A stretch of DNA of 64,000 nucleotides, taken from Phoronis australis. Taxonomy: Eukaryota; Phoronida; Phoronidae. This document shows positions 27,801-38,372 of this stretch, piece after piece; position 1 is the first letter of the stretch, and each line of letters begins with the position of its first letter. The position numbers were made by a program, and so were the translations under genes. The stretch covers positions 115,653-179,652 of the forward strand of contig NMRA01000460.1 of assembly GCA_002633005.1 (NCBI GenBank). The letters are read 5' to 3'. The notes below the pieces were generated by a model, which was not told the origin of the DNA, did no database searches, and saw nothing but the letters and a program-made list of their open reading frames with translations.

Positions 27801-30800
27801 ATCTCAGTCAAAACAGGATGACTTTGATGACGTTTTGCTGATTTCTCTGAGAAGTGCTCTAAATGCTAACACAATGCTCAGCCAAACCTGGTTTGAATGC
27901 TGATGCTTTTGGCCTGGGAGTCTGCTCTGCATGACTGTCTTCTCCGTTACTTCCCGGACTCAGTGACCCCGCATCTCCGTACCGGCCACTGGAGTCTGAA
28001 CTGTCCGTTCTTCTATGAGAACCCCCACTGACATGCACGCTGTGCTGAAGGGCTTGTCGAAATGGTGAGAAATCAAATGGCCGGTGAATTTCACTAGTTG
28101 GAGTGGGGTTAGAAATGATCTCAATGTCTGATGATGTCGTGGTGTCTATTTCATCACCAGAAGTTTGTCCGCTCTCCACTTTGACCAAGTCAGATGGTTC
28201 GCTTGACGAATTTGAGTCATTATCTTCATGTTTCGATGCGTCTGTGCCATCGACTGAACACTTGACGTAGCTCTCACTAGACACACTTGACATCATGCTC
28301 TCCTCGATACCACCCTCGTTCACAATAGGGGTCACTGTAACACTGTCCGTACTACTGTCCAGTTTGCTAGTGTTGGTGCTCTCACACAGTGTGGTCTCTA
28401 ACTCCACACTCACACTATCATCAGTGGACACATTTACTATTGCACAAGAGTCTAGTTCATCTCTCACCGACTCATCAGACTGTCGGTTGTTGACCTCAGA
28501 GCCTGGAGACTTCTCCATTTCAATGGACGTAACCTCTAATGCATCTTGTATGGTATCACTTGAGCTCACACATACATCCGATTCCATCCTCGTCTCATTT
28601 GAATCCTCACTACGGACTTCCGCTTTCATTTTCTCTTCATCAGAACTCAAGGAATCCTCATAATGTAATTTGGAAAACTCACAGTCCTCCCCACCTGTAT
28701 TACTTTTTACAGTTACCTCGGCGTATTTCTCACTACTTTTGTCACCTGCACTGCTAACAGTTTCTGTGCTGACCTCACTTTGCCCAGACTCATCTAATGT
28801 ACTGTCTGCAAACTCTACTGCATTTGCAGTAGTTACGGGAATGACTTCAACTTGGACCCTTTCACACTGCATAGGCTTGGCTTTATCATCACTAGATTGA
28901 GACTGCGCCTTTCCATCCTCAGTACTTTCATCAGATTTAGAAGTTTGCTTTGAAATACTGACGAGCTTCAGTGGCCCTTTCTTTGCCAATAACCTCTTTT
29001 CTGCAACACTTGGTTTCACCTCTGTTGATGATTGACTATCACTCCTCTTGACTGCCATTGTATTGGCAGATGAAATGTCTTTGTCTTGTTTCGCAGATGT
29101 TTTCTTTGTTGGAGATCTACAAGCAAATGCGAATATCATTATCCCACTAATGGTACTCTCCTTGCTTCATTCATTCTTTAAAAACTTTACAATGAATGGA
29201 AATCTATACCTACAAAGAGAAAAAGCATGTCTTCAAAAATGCTCAAAACAAACATAGTTTTATCAAAGATATTTAATTACCCTACAAAAAGAGAGGCTCT
29301 TTCACAAACATCTACAGGCTGTCTAACGAGGTAAATGATATATGCTGGTTGAGCAATCATTGTGTAGAGAGAATTGAGAAAACAGGGAAATGGAGCTCGA
29401 AAAGTCCAGAGTCAATTGTGACGACAAGGGTCCTTAGCCTTCATAGTTCACGGGCAAATGAAACCTTAATTTGACATTGCTCAGGCCCACTGTTAACAAC
29501 ATTGGGACAAATGAGTTTTTAAAATGATGTTAATTACAAACAAAACTACCATGTTTTCGAGGTGACGAATTAAACCAACAACAGTTTAGTCCAGCAAACT
29601 GCTCACCACTGTAAGTTCTGGTCACTGCCAGAATGTCTCTCATTTTCATTCATTTGAATATCCAGAAAACCATACCAATGAGGTGCGTTATCATTGGTTA
29701 TTCTACCCAGCGACGCACTTTTATTAAGATGTTTGAGGAACAAACAAGAACAAAGACAATAGATTAAATATCAAATGTTTTATTAAAATAAAACAGCTTG
29801 CAATTAGTATATTCAGTTATCTTTGACAATAGGGTCCCGCATTTTGAGAACCATTTTTCTTCACTAAATAACGGGCATCAAACTGGCGACCTTGTAAGTT
29901 GCTCTTGTATCATCTTTACTTCTACTTCCACTGCCCTAGCTATAACGACATCATTGCATTTTTGTAATATGCTGAAACTAAAACGCAAGATGTAAAAACA
30001 ATATACTTTGTACTCGGAGCAAGACTTGAAGAAGGTGGCTGTTGTTTGGCGTCTGTATCGAACCAGTTGTTCCAGAAATTATCAAACTCCGAAAATGACT
30101 TGTTTTTGGAACCACTGCTTTTCTGCTCCTTCTGTTTTTCTGTGAACTCAGTTGTAGTCACCACATGAGCAGCTGAAAGAAATGATAGAATATAGACGTG
30201 CTACAGCTTATAACAAACTCGCATAACTTCGATCCGATCGGAGAGATTTTATCCAAGCGAGGCGAAATCTAAACAAACCTGGCAAACTGCACTAGAGGTC
30301 GTCCAGGACGCCCTGACTCAAATTTTGATACCCTAGTTAGCACACCTTGTTCAGCATTTGGAGGCCCAAATGAAGTAAGTCAGCTTGCTTGTCCCTTTTA
30401 ACTTGCTACCAGCAGCGCTGGGAGCTCGTTAGCCTGTTCAGAAAAAGAGTTGGTTTAAAACTTACGTAAGATACAAAAAATCTTGCCCAGAACCATATCT
30501 CCACAGTAACATATGACACAAATTAATAAGGGTAATTTGGGACCATAAAAACAATATCATGCATTGTTGGTCATGGACACTGGAAATTGGGAAACCCATT
30601 ATGGAAAACCTTTTTTTGAAATTCTGGATGAACAGTGGAAAAAATAATTGCAGGTGGTCTGGTATAGGTTGTATCAGGTGGGCCCATTGCACTGACCACC
30701 TGGAACCATTTTAATGCTTTATTAACATATTGTTAAAACCAAACTGAGGAGCTAGAGACCTGACTCAAGGGTCTAGCAGTGTGACCCAGTGGAACTAAAA

Positions 30801-31625
30801 CCCACAACTTTCAGTGAAGGATGTAAAATTAGTAGCTGGTCCTCAATAACATTTGCATTTCAATTTGAGAATAGAAAGTCTTCAACATCTTAGCTTAATT
30901 AGTACATGAGCACCGAGGATATTATCATTGTTAGTAAATGTTACCATTATCGTCACTACGAGACTTCAAACAAGGAGAGGAGTGAAATAATACTTATGCT
31001 AATCGCCTTCCGCCAGTTTTGACCACATGTGACTTGAACCATGTTCAATGAAGCAAGCACTCGTGAGTGTTCCAAGTGCTCACTTCTCGAACACCTTTTA
31101 GCAAGCGAGCACTTGCGAACATGCCACAACCACTCTTGATAGGTAGTTTGCTTAGAAAAATTCAAGATGGTGTCCAACAATGATTCTAAGTGATATACGC
31201 TGGAAGTACACGAAGTATGCACGACAAGATTATTGGAGACATTTATCATAAATTAAGTACCGAAATAATTCATTTAGTAGTATAGACTTGCTTTATATTG
31301 ATTATAATGGCCTTTATTTGTTTTCTGAAGCGAGCGCACTCTGTTGTTCAATAGTGAGCTCCCACTTTAGGCAGGCTTTCACTCGCACTTTAGGGAGGCT
31401 TTCACTCTCACTTTGGGCGGGTACAGGCTCTATTGAACAGGGCTCAGAATTTCATAGGAAGTCTCACTTACAATTTTTCTCTGCTGTCTTCACTTCAGAT
31501 ACACTGCTGGTTGCGCCACCACCGTCTTCCTCCTGAATGTCCAGCACCTTGTCTATCTTCTTCTGAGCATTCTTTAATGCCGATGTTGCAAAATTAGAAA
31601 AGCTTGACGAATCCCACCAACTCAT
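9810..31625 (-). CDS. TMF1: TATA element modulatory factor 1 (Golgi coiled-coil protein TMF/ARA160)
   Basis: TMF1 is a Golgi-associated coiled-coil tether that binds Rab6 in known animals; it was first found as a TATA-element-binding and androgen-receptor-binding protein. Coding exons, 5' to 3': 31625-31472, 30172-30007, 29116-27888, 27001-26928, 26426-26382, 26017-25982, 24332-24229, 23367-23250, 23057-23002, 22405-22332, 20654-20558, 19653-19568, 18487-18361, 18150-17994, 17660-17568, 17223-17169, 16727-16626, 16396-16204, 15553-15226, 14557-14405, 13944-13819, 10895-10785, 9839-9810. All are AG/GT bounded, phases agree throughout, and the total is 3714 nt (1237 residues; human about 1093). 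The N-terminus MSWWDSSSFSNF...KKIDKVLDIQEED, the acidic Ser/Thr-rich large exon with TTTSSDIEII, the long heptad region (GEKLSKHQLQSNNIIKKLR, ATRPLLRQIENLQ) and the C-terminal ALLQMYGEKVEE...ELRLDL block match the family. The start exon has an acceptor at 31645, so a 5' UTR exon lies upstream. The two smallest internal exons are the least certain. Confidence 0.93.
10490..10745 (-). mobile_element. tRNA-derived SINE in a TMF1 intron
   Basis: Read on the minus strand, the element starts with a tRNA-like head containing an A-box-like TGGCTCAGTGGTTGATATGG and a weaker B box (GTGTTCACTC). It continues with GTTGTGTCTTTGAGCAAGACAC, a phrase typical of invertebrate SINE bodies. It ends in an A/T-rich tail near 10490. 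A GCTCAGATGAGCCTA word near its 3' end also occurs, inverted, in the SINE at 58252-58500. Confidence 0.55.
11204..11220. repeat. target-site duplication, left copy (LINE)
   Basis: ACGCTCTGGCAACTAAT here matches ACGTTCTGGCAACTAAT at 13301-13317 with one mismatch in 17. The pair directly brackets the poly(T)-started LINE. Confidence 0.85.
11221..13300 (-). mobile_element. 5'-truncated non-LTR retrotransposon (L1/Tx1-like LINE)
   Basis: The plus strand begins with a T run at 11221-11246, the poly(A) tail of a minus-strand insertion, just preceded on the minus strand by AATAAA (11253-11258). About 370 bases of 3' UTR follow, then a long reading frame for the C-terminal part of a reverse transcriptase protein. 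17-bp duplications flank it. The element is cut off inside the reverse transcriptase palm domain, as expected for incomplete target-primed reverse transcription. It sits in the TMF1 intron between coding exons 13944-13819 and 10895-10785 in the same orientation as TMF1. The good duplication and the undamaged frame suggest a fairly recent insertion. Confidence 0.92.
11617..13300 (-). pseudogene. reverse transcriptase C-terminal fragment of the LINE
   Basis: About 561 codons remain open to a stop at 11617-11619. The visible part starts near LCAEIMSHHIRSNELIRGF, then shows the catalytic palm motif IAQYADDTVLFI. Next come the thumb-region phrases GLHLNYEKCQGMF and IKSLGIFFGGRG, and a C-terminal zinc-finger-like motif CPYCGEVQTFQHMFYSC of the zf-RVT type. 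The endonuclease and the first part of the reverse transcriptase are missing, so the copy cannot move on its own. The open frame runs a further 95 nt into flanking intron sequence beyond 13300; those residues are host-derived and not part of the element. Confidence 0.9.
13301..13317. repeat. target-site duplication, right copy (LINE)
   Basis: This is the partner of 11204-11220: 13 consecutive identical bases (TCTGGCAACTAAT) plus three of four further matches. It marks the 5' junction of the truncated LINE. Confidence 0.85.
16138..16203. repeat. perfect 2 x 33-bp tandem duplication containing the TMF1 splice donor
   Basis: 16138-16170 and 16171-16203 are identical 33-mers beginning TACTAAAGAACC. 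On the minus strand the second copy starts with GTAATGGGGG, the donor of the exon 16396-16204. The first copy repeats the same GTAATG 33 nt into the intron. Confidence 0.95.
17424..17553 (+). mobile_element. short inverted-repeat element (MITE-like), copy D
   Basis: Starts GTTCAGTAG and ends TGTTACTGAAC. The interior AAATCTAG, GTTCTC..GTAAAATACA, TCGCGTAATCT and TGCTTTTTAGCAAGG parallels the copy at 39682-39830. It is the most diverged long copy. It lies in a TMF1 intron, ending 14 bases from the donor-side edge of exon 17660-17568. Confidence 0.6.
18590..18810 (+). repeat. dispersed repeat family B, copy 1
   Basis: Shares an ordered series of words with 22570-22800: GGACAAAAA(T/C)AATTGCCAAAAT, TTAACATTGTT, AATGCC(T/C)AC, GGCTATGGT or AGCTATGGT, and ATATTGTG. 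Both copies are in TMF1 introns in the same orientation. No coding sequence is seen. Confidence 0.5.
22570..22800 (+). repeat. dispersed repeat family B, copy 2
   Basis: This is the second copy of the repeat at 18590-18810, diverged and with small length differences. No target-site duplications were recognised. Confidence 0.5.
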
Positions 31626-31644
31626 GATGGCTGGTACGTCTGAA

Positions 31645-33727
31645 CTGAAACCAAAATTAATGCAGAATATACACATAAAAACACAGCTTGCTAGACAACT
31701 CCGCGTGTAATAATAGGTAGTTCACATCATATTTTCATATAGTCACAAGTCATTGAAATTCATACAGGCTTATCATCCACATATAGACTGGTTATTGGTG
31801 TACTTAAGAACCAGCACATAAGAAGAGCTACACGGCTCAAATGCAAATAGGCTCAGCTCATGTCAGCGGCAAAATGAACTGTGAGGATTTGCCTTGAGGT
31901 GCAAATGTCTCACTTTCTGGATTTCTTACACGTTGCGAGCACAAAATTTCACAGCATGCGGATGAGGTGATCTAAGTTCTTAGCCGATGAGTAACTATCA
32001 TCCATGAAAATTAATCATTGGCTTACCTGACAACAAATTTCTCTCACACACTCATTGTAACCATGTATCCTACATTTACACAATTTACTACAAACGTAGT
32101 TTACAGGTCCATTGGCATTTCACTTGTTTGTGTGAGAGAAGCAATGACAAGAGTAAATTTAACTTGAGGCACACACCTCGGCTCATAGTTTTCTGTTTGA
32201 TCTAGCTCTAAGAAGCTTACTCAGGGCCTTCTTTAGTTGTAAGTGTATTAGTACATCTGAGAATGAGAAACAACAGAGTATCGACAGAGAGGGTACCATG
32301 ACATTTCAGCTTCGTGGAGCCTCAGCTCTAGCCCCGAATAACTCATGCCAATTCAACCACCAGTGACGTGATCCACTAGTGGCCTGCCAAATCCTATCAA
32401 GGACCCAGCATACCGTAATTCATTTATCTGATGATGTTATCACCAAATATTTAGTGTAAATCAACAGCAGGGATTCCTCATAAATTGAACTATGAACAGG
32501 AGTGTGTTTTTGCTCAACTTATTCCAGTAGACTTGTTAACTGGGCACACAGCAATTTAGTGATAGCATCAGTTCTGTTTTTAAAACATTGGAAAGGAACT
32601 CAGGTGTGCCAAATCTCGAAATTTCGAGACAAAGGGTTTTGAAAAGTTGATCCATTACCTTGGGATAATGTATTGTCGCATTCACAATAGTCCCTTTGCT
32701 CATTCTTTCCAAAGATCACAAAGTTATCAACAAATATTGGCTCACAGTTTGATCCCCATGTCAAAAGTGAACTGATGCAGATTTTAGTTACTTAAATTCT
32801 ATTTGTTTGTCTAATTGTACACTAGCAGTTAGAATTTGATAGATCCAAGCTTTGTGAGGTCAGCCAGTGATTATGCAATTATTCATAAATGTTTGAGAGC
32901 ATTCTGGAGAGTTCTAGCAAAGTGAACGATCTAGTTCATACTTGTAGAGTGATTGTGTGGATTCTAGAATGTGCTTTCCTTGATGAAGAGCTCCATAACA
33001 TTGAAACAGACCATAATTACTAAGGCTAGCGGTATTCTGTTAATAAGCTATTGAATCAGTGTGTGTGACTTTTAAACAGTTGCTGAAAGTGAGTCAAAGG
33101 TTCATCACAAATCAAGGCTATCCTAATGATTGGAACATTGGAACAGACATTGTATGAAGAGGAGCATATCGAATGTTTATGTTTTGTTTGAGTGGACTTG
33201 CGTATGTTCAGTTGATTTTAATAAGGAGATAAACTGCAACGGAACACATCTTCAGTCTACAGGGTCCTTGATTGATGGCTCGAACAATATTGAAAAAGCA
33301 TCCAAAACAGGTTACGGTAAGACAGCAGGCCTGCAGTTCAGAATAATATTAAAGGTCTTGGAATGAACGGTTTGAAAAACAGGCAAGGTTAAATGCTTAC
33401 TCTCAGTTTCAGACTCGAGAGTCAGACTTACGACTGAAGCAAACCAACAGGGCACTGCCACTGGTCGGATTGTACGTCCTTTACTTACTAATTAGAGAAC
33501 CTGAAAACTGAGTGAGTGAATAACGTCAACGTCAGTCGTCATTCGTCAACGCCAGCGTTCCTGTTATTTACAAGATAGAACTACCTGTGAATAGAACTGG
33601 TTTACTAAATCAGGGACCGCTATATTTGACCAGTGCCGCTAACAACTCCTGAATACACTGTGGCAACACTACCTCAAGATCTCAAGAAATTGGTCCTGGA
33701 ATCAAGAGATATGTCAACTTGTCAACT
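31645..33727. other. probable TMF1 5' UTR intron, no gene seen
   Basis: This lies between the TMF1 start exon and its candidate promoter. I see no coding exon on either strand. It has the usual A/T-rich spacers and a few short direct repeats. Confidence 0.35.
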
Positions 33728-33757
33728 TCCGGTGATGGCAGCCATATTGTACATATT
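33728..33757 (-). promoter_or_regulatory. candidate TMF1 core promoter (YY1 and ETS motifs)
   Basis: The minus strand reads CAATATGGCTGCC, a close match to the YY1 element, followed by ACCGGAAG, an ETS site. This pairing, in the direction of transcription, is typical of housekeeping promoters close to the start site. It lies about 2.1 kb upstream of the TMF1 start exon, which itself begins with a splice acceptor, so a non-coding first exon is expected about here. The assignment is inference. Confidence 0.4.
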
Positions 33758-34403
33758 AGTGACGTTCATTAACCTATGAGTGTGCGAGTAAGCCTGTAGC
33801 GATATAACACACAGGATTGTGGGATAGCGACTATCCAAATCAGCCTCACCGGAAAACGTTGACAAGTGAACTGTACAAATCACTTGCTTGTAGTTGTATT
33901 TCAAGCAGCCAGAAGTACAGTTTATCGTACATACGAGTTACAAACAGATAACAATATCCAAAATCAACTGTCACCTTACAGAGAGGATTGCATTCGTAGC
34001 ACTCTCTGGGTTCTGGATTGGCTAGCTTGTATCCCACAATTCACGCTTTGCGACGCGCACGCATTGGTCCTTATACGTGTATGAATTTATCGATCTTTAT
34101 ATATGTATGTATTGACAAATTTAGAGATTTGATACTTTGGAATGTGTTTTAGCCTCTCAAATTTGGCGTATTTGCAACAATAATGCCGAAAGTTACAAAG
34201 GCCAGGTAAAAACTGATTGGATGATTCACATAATTTCAATTTCCCGTGTATTGATGGTAAACAAAAGGCTATGAACCGGTTCAGTTCCTCAATGATCTAA
34301 TTTATCATAAAAAATTTTGAATAAAAAACTACCCTTTCTTGCAAATCCCGTCAGATTTGATATTGAGTTGAAATCAATGAAATTCGACGTGATGTACGCG
34401 TGC

Positions 34404-34495
34404 GCCCCAGTAGCGTAGTCGGTTAACGCGCCGTACTTATATGTCAGTGCAGGCGAGTAATGCGGAGATCGTGAGTTCGAGCCTCACCTGGGGCA
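34404..34495 (+). tRNA. tRNA-Ile (anticodon UAU) with an intron
   Basis: The acceptor stem GCCCCAG pairs with CTGGGGC, followed by discriminator A. The D arm GCGTAGTCGGTTAACGC and the T arm GTGAGTTCGAGCCTCAC are well formed. The anticodon stem CCGTA/TGCGG holds loop C-T-TAT-A-A with anticodon TAT at 34438-34440. An 18-nt intron (34442-34459) interrupts the loop one base after the anticodon, the standard eukaryotic position; animal tRNA-Ile(UAU) genes characteristically carry one. It decodes AUA codons. Confidence 0.95.
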
Positions 34496-34500
34496 AATAC

Positions 34501-34508
34501 TTTTTTTT
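34501..34508 (+). terminator. RNA polymerase III terminator
   Basis: A run of eight T begins six bases after the tRNA-Ile discriminator base, as expected for a Pol III gene. Confidence 0.85.
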
Positions 34509-34912
34509 AAAAAAGCGCCTCGTCTTATTTATTTGGGATGCTACAAAATAACGTATGTTGGAGAAAATAGTATGCTGACCTGAACTAAGACTGGTAAAAT
34601 CCAGGTGCACATAACTTTTGTTGTCTCAATGTTCAAAGCCGTTTAAAAAATGTCGTGTAGATTAGAGCCCACAACCATCATTACCTTGAAGAGTAAGCAT
34701 GAAGTGAACCATAAAATATATGAGTCACCACACACAGATAAAGAAAGAGCGGAGTCACCAATATATAAATGCATCAATAGATGCACATCGCAATACTACT
34801 AGCTTCCTCTACTACACAAGACCCCCCCTGTATTAATTTACGACCGGAGTACGATATTTTGAGTAGAATTTCAAATCTTTTGAATTACGTACGTCATTTT
34901 AAGTTCTGTAAA

Positions 34913-35450
34913 ACCTCATCGACAAGTCTGTACATGTAGTTAAATATCTACAAAACTATAGAATTTAACACAGTTTTAACATGGTTTCAGAAAATATATA
35001 CTTTTAAAAAAGTATATATTTTCTGAAACCATGCAGAAACGCAATAGAGTTTGATAGATCATTTTATACCAATCTGTTTCACGTGATCATGTGCTTTTGT
35101 AAAACATTAGTAATTTGAAAGGTACATTCATAGGAAAGAAACATCAGCTTCGTAAGGTATAAATGTTCAAAATAAAACGCTGTTAGTTTCCTAAATTATC
35201 TTTTCGTTTTCGTTTTTTTTTTGCAACTTTATTTTTTTACAAACATCATATAAGCTTATTTTGACAGTCCTTCTTGCAAAATGGAACGATTTAAAAAAAC
35301 AATACCTAGAAACGTTTGAGGGAAACAGAGCATAAAGCACTGTCTGAAAGTTTCATGAGGATCTGTGCTGCCATTTTTGAAATAAAATGTTTCGAAATCG
35401 GCAAAAATTGATTTTTTTCCGGGAACCTACGTAACCGTAAGTTGCCAGCC
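34913..35450 (+). repeat. dispersed repeat family A, copy 2
   Basis: It shares word order with 7352-7700 and 51283-51850, and extends to a shared 3' part (ACGCTGTTA, TTTCGTTTTCG, CAGAGCATAAAGCA..CTG, CTACGTAA). A 54-bp palindrome at 34980-35033 interrupts it where the other copies have a single TATTTTCTGA. Confidence 0.5.
34980..35033. repeat. perfect 54-bp palindrome
   Basis: The arms of 26 bases (CATGGTTTCAGAAAATATAT plus ACTTTT) are exact inverse copies separated by two A residues. It would form a long hairpin or cruciform. Confidence 0.95.
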
Positions 35451-35939
35451 ACCTGTATGAAGACTATCGTATATAGCTTTGTACAAGGCTAAACCAAAAG
35501 TAGTCTTGGTCATGGTACAGTGCCTTGGGGTTCGCAAGAACAAGCAACTGTAGTTCTGGCATACTTTGATTCTCCTGAAAATTTAAATTCACGTTAAACT
35601 TCACCACAATTAAAAACAACTAAACATTTCTAATTAGAATAGAAAAATGAAATACACAGTATGTCACAGAAAGTGAGTGTATTTATTACTTATGACAAAA
35701 GTTCAGTGGGTGCCATGGCAAGGGCCATTTGATCAGTATGTTTGGTGTTTATCATTTGTTGCTCAATTGACGAGTTTGTAATTGAGAGGGGAATCCGCGT
35801 TCACGAGCATGGAATAATGCATGGGAGCAGGATTGGTGTATACGCGCCAATGAAACATAATGAAGGGATGTCGGGATCATTGCGAAATCTCTTTGACCTA
35901 AGGTTAAAGAGACGCACTCGGTTTTATGCGGAAAAAATG

Positions 35940-36110
35940 GATTAGGGGATTATTGTTTGACGGGATAGAATTTTTGAAATTATCAGTTTTGACAAGAGCA
36001 GTAAAACAACAAATTCAGTTGTGTTTTTGTATTACAGATAGCAAATTCTCATCGTTGGCTGCCTGTTAATCGCTGAAATCGAGACAAGTGAATTTATCAG
36101 GTAAACGTCT
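35940..36110 (+). repeat. dispersed repeat family C, copy 1
   Basis: Shares ordered words with 43340-43520: AGTTTTGAC(A)AGAGC..TAAAAC, TTGTGTTTTT, GCAAATTCT and CGCTGAAATC(G/A)AGAC. It is non-coding by eye. Confidence 0.45.
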
Positions 36111-36667
36111 TTCAAATACTTGCAGCTTTTCCTGCCGATTGTGTCATTGTGAGATGCACGTAAAACTAAAGTACAGTACATGGAATAATGTATAAGGGCA
36201 CTATGTGTAACCATGTTCATCTGAATGTGAAACACTGTGCCCGGTTGTACGAAACAATTCCAATTAGTGTCTCAACTAGGTTCTCTAAATCTTTTGCGTA
36301 CTTGTTTCGTCCTATCCTTTGCAGATGCAATCTTTTTCTTTCCTTTTATCTTTATTATGAGTTCCTCTTTAACTGATTACGTTTTCTAATTAAATCTGAG
36401 CCCTTAGTTCAATTAAAATAAATAGGGACTTAGTCCTAGGGGCGTTGCATGAAAAGATTCCTACTTATTGTTGATAGTATTGAGAATCCAACATAAAGTT
36501 CACTTCCACTTTGTATCAAAGCCAAGTAAAGGAATTAACATCTTTAACAATGAAACTAAAACAGCATAAGAAAGGACAATCGGTGATTTCACAAGTCCAA
36601 TGAAGTAGTTCAAAACCCTCCGAAGCTTATAACTGAAACAGCAATCAGATTTAAGTCAAAGAACGGT

Positions 36668-37172
36668 TTGTACTTCGACAATAACAGAACAGAGCCGAAA
36701 TTCAGAGAACAGGCCCACTTCCTGGCCAAGACCAACGATTGGAAACTAATTAAAGATTGTACAGAAACGCCTCTTATATTCCCATCTGAAATAACAGATT
36801 CGGCATTACGACCTGACATTGTGTTATCAGGCGAAAAGAGCAGTTTTAATAGAACTTACAATACCAGAAGAAGACAATATGGAATCAGCACACCTGAGGA
36901 AAAGAATGAAATACACAAATCTCGTCGAAGAATGTAAAAATGCAGGATGGCAAACAGTTCTGTTCCCTGTTGAAGTCGGCAGTGGAGGCTTAATCTACGA
37001 ATCATTAAAGAAGCTAATGAATTTCCTAGAGGTCCACAAAGAAAACAAAAAAAAAAACAAACATACCAAACGGCCTCTCAGACAGCTCTCAGATGTAGCT
37101 ATACAACATATCTATCAAGAAACAACAACCAATTTACGGAATGGCAACTCTGCAACCTTTCTAAGCCAGTGA
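36668..37172 (+). pseudogene. decayed retroelement-associated domain (possible PD-(D/E)xK-like fold)
   Basis: Two overlapping frames together show FPSEITDSALRPDIVL, then after a frame change near 36820-36840 AVLIELTIPEEDNMESAHLR, KYTNLVEECKNAGWQTVLFP and VEVGSGGLIYESLKKL. The pattern RPDiVl...ELTvPwEen...K...Y..L..ec...GW...pvEvG.rG is one I recall from the C-terminal part of proteins linked to reverse transcriptases in cnidarian, mollusc and echinoderm genomes. The D...E-x-T spacing is reminiscent of a nuclease core. The copy is broken by the frameshift, and no reverse transcriptase is visible next to it. The family assignment is from memory of the motif, not a search. Confidence 0.5.
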
Positions 37173-37705
37173 TTGAAAAGCAAAGAAGAGGTGAAACTAT
37201 TCACAATTATCGTGACTCAACAGAGAACCCTATGCAATCAGCTACTTCGTCATCCCCGATATTAAAAAAAGATGGCGCACTTTCAATATAGACGTCGCAC
37301 ATCACATCTGACGCAAACAAGTCAAGACATTTTTGAAATACATCCTGGTACGGAATTGGAGATAGTTAGGCTTATAAAAGGTCTTAAACCCAGCCGCAGA
37401 GCGTCTAAAGCCGCGCACAGTACCAGTGACTGCTGACAACTCATCGGATACACAACTTTAAAATCCTTCGCCGCAGAGATATTAACTCTTGGGTTGTCTC
37501 CGGTGAGCCCATTCATTCTTAAATGATGTTTAGGTAAATTATGAATAAATTTTGCATGGTTTTCTATGAGTTGTTGATTAATTTCACAAATAATTCAACA
37601 TCAAAAAGTTAACTCATATTCTCTAACCGTAAGGAAGCTAAAAATCACCCTCTTGAACAACTGTTTATCGTGACGTGTTTGGTGGGGTAAAGTCAGTGTC
37701 CTATT

Positions 37706-37888
37706 TTAGCGGGCAGTGAAGTAGCGTTCTTCATATTGTCGGAACAAGAAATCTTGAAATGTCGGGTCACCAGGGATACCTGTTTGAGCCGAGGCAATAC
37801 AAAGTGATACCCAGTCGTCGACATAGTCAGACGAAAATTTGCGGGTACAACCAGTCCGTATCAGCAATTTACACTGGTGTGATGCCAT
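37706..37888 (-). other. unrecognised 60-codon minus-strand reading frame
   Basis: On the minus strand an ATG-started frame ends YEERYFTAR-stop, with YVDDWVSLCIASAQTGIPGD in the middle. It reads more like protein than most short frames in this AT-rich DNA. An in-frame stop precedes the ATG by one codon. No family is recognised and no splice partners were found. It may be a mobile-element relic. Confidence 0.2.
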
Positions 37889-38249
37889 CGACTATAGTAC
37901 ATGGACCGCCAATTCCCTGTACTTTCTGTGCTCTTACAGGAGCATGACGTCATTATTCACTAGCGCTACCTGGCCAAATTATCTGGTTTTATTTCCGGCA
38001 AGTAATCATGGTCACAGGCGCTCGAATTTCCCGATCACTCATAACCATATAAGAAACATCATTGGCGTTGACTACCCGGGTATAGTTAGTCTAACTTATG
38101 ATCGTTTCCTCCTCGTAAAACTTACATCAATATGTAGAGTTAACTGACCGGCGGGGCTGCGTGCAAAATCTGATAGGGGCAGCCGACATGAAATTCGCCT
38201 TGTTAGTTGCAGCCGTTTATTAAGTGGAAAACGATCAAACAAACGTCAT

Positions 38250-38372
38250 TTTGTATCATAATTCGCCCGGCCGCCTTTTGTAACAAAGAAGTGTGTCGTC
38301 CGTTTCAAAAACAGCACCCTCGTGACACGGCGCACGCGCCATTTCCTAAAATTTTGCGACGTCTTTCGGGAG
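38250..38372 (+). promoter_or_regulatory. CpG-rich candidate promoter
   Basis: CpG-dense words (GCCCGGCCGCC, GACACGGCGCACGCGCC, TTGCGACGTC) stand out against AT-rich surroundings. They end at GAGATGATGGCAGCCGCGG, which contains a YY1-like ATGGC core overlapping a candidate start codon. It supports a gene start on the plus strand here. Confidence 0.35.

Noticed and set aside
28295-28663. 122-codon plus-strand Ser/Leu-rich open frame
   Set aside because: It is the reverse shadow of the large Ser/Glu/Asp-rich TMF1 exon; its composition follows from the antisense codons.
30720-30870. Possible SINE body
   Set aside because: Only short suggestive phrases; no A and B boxes, tail or duplications.
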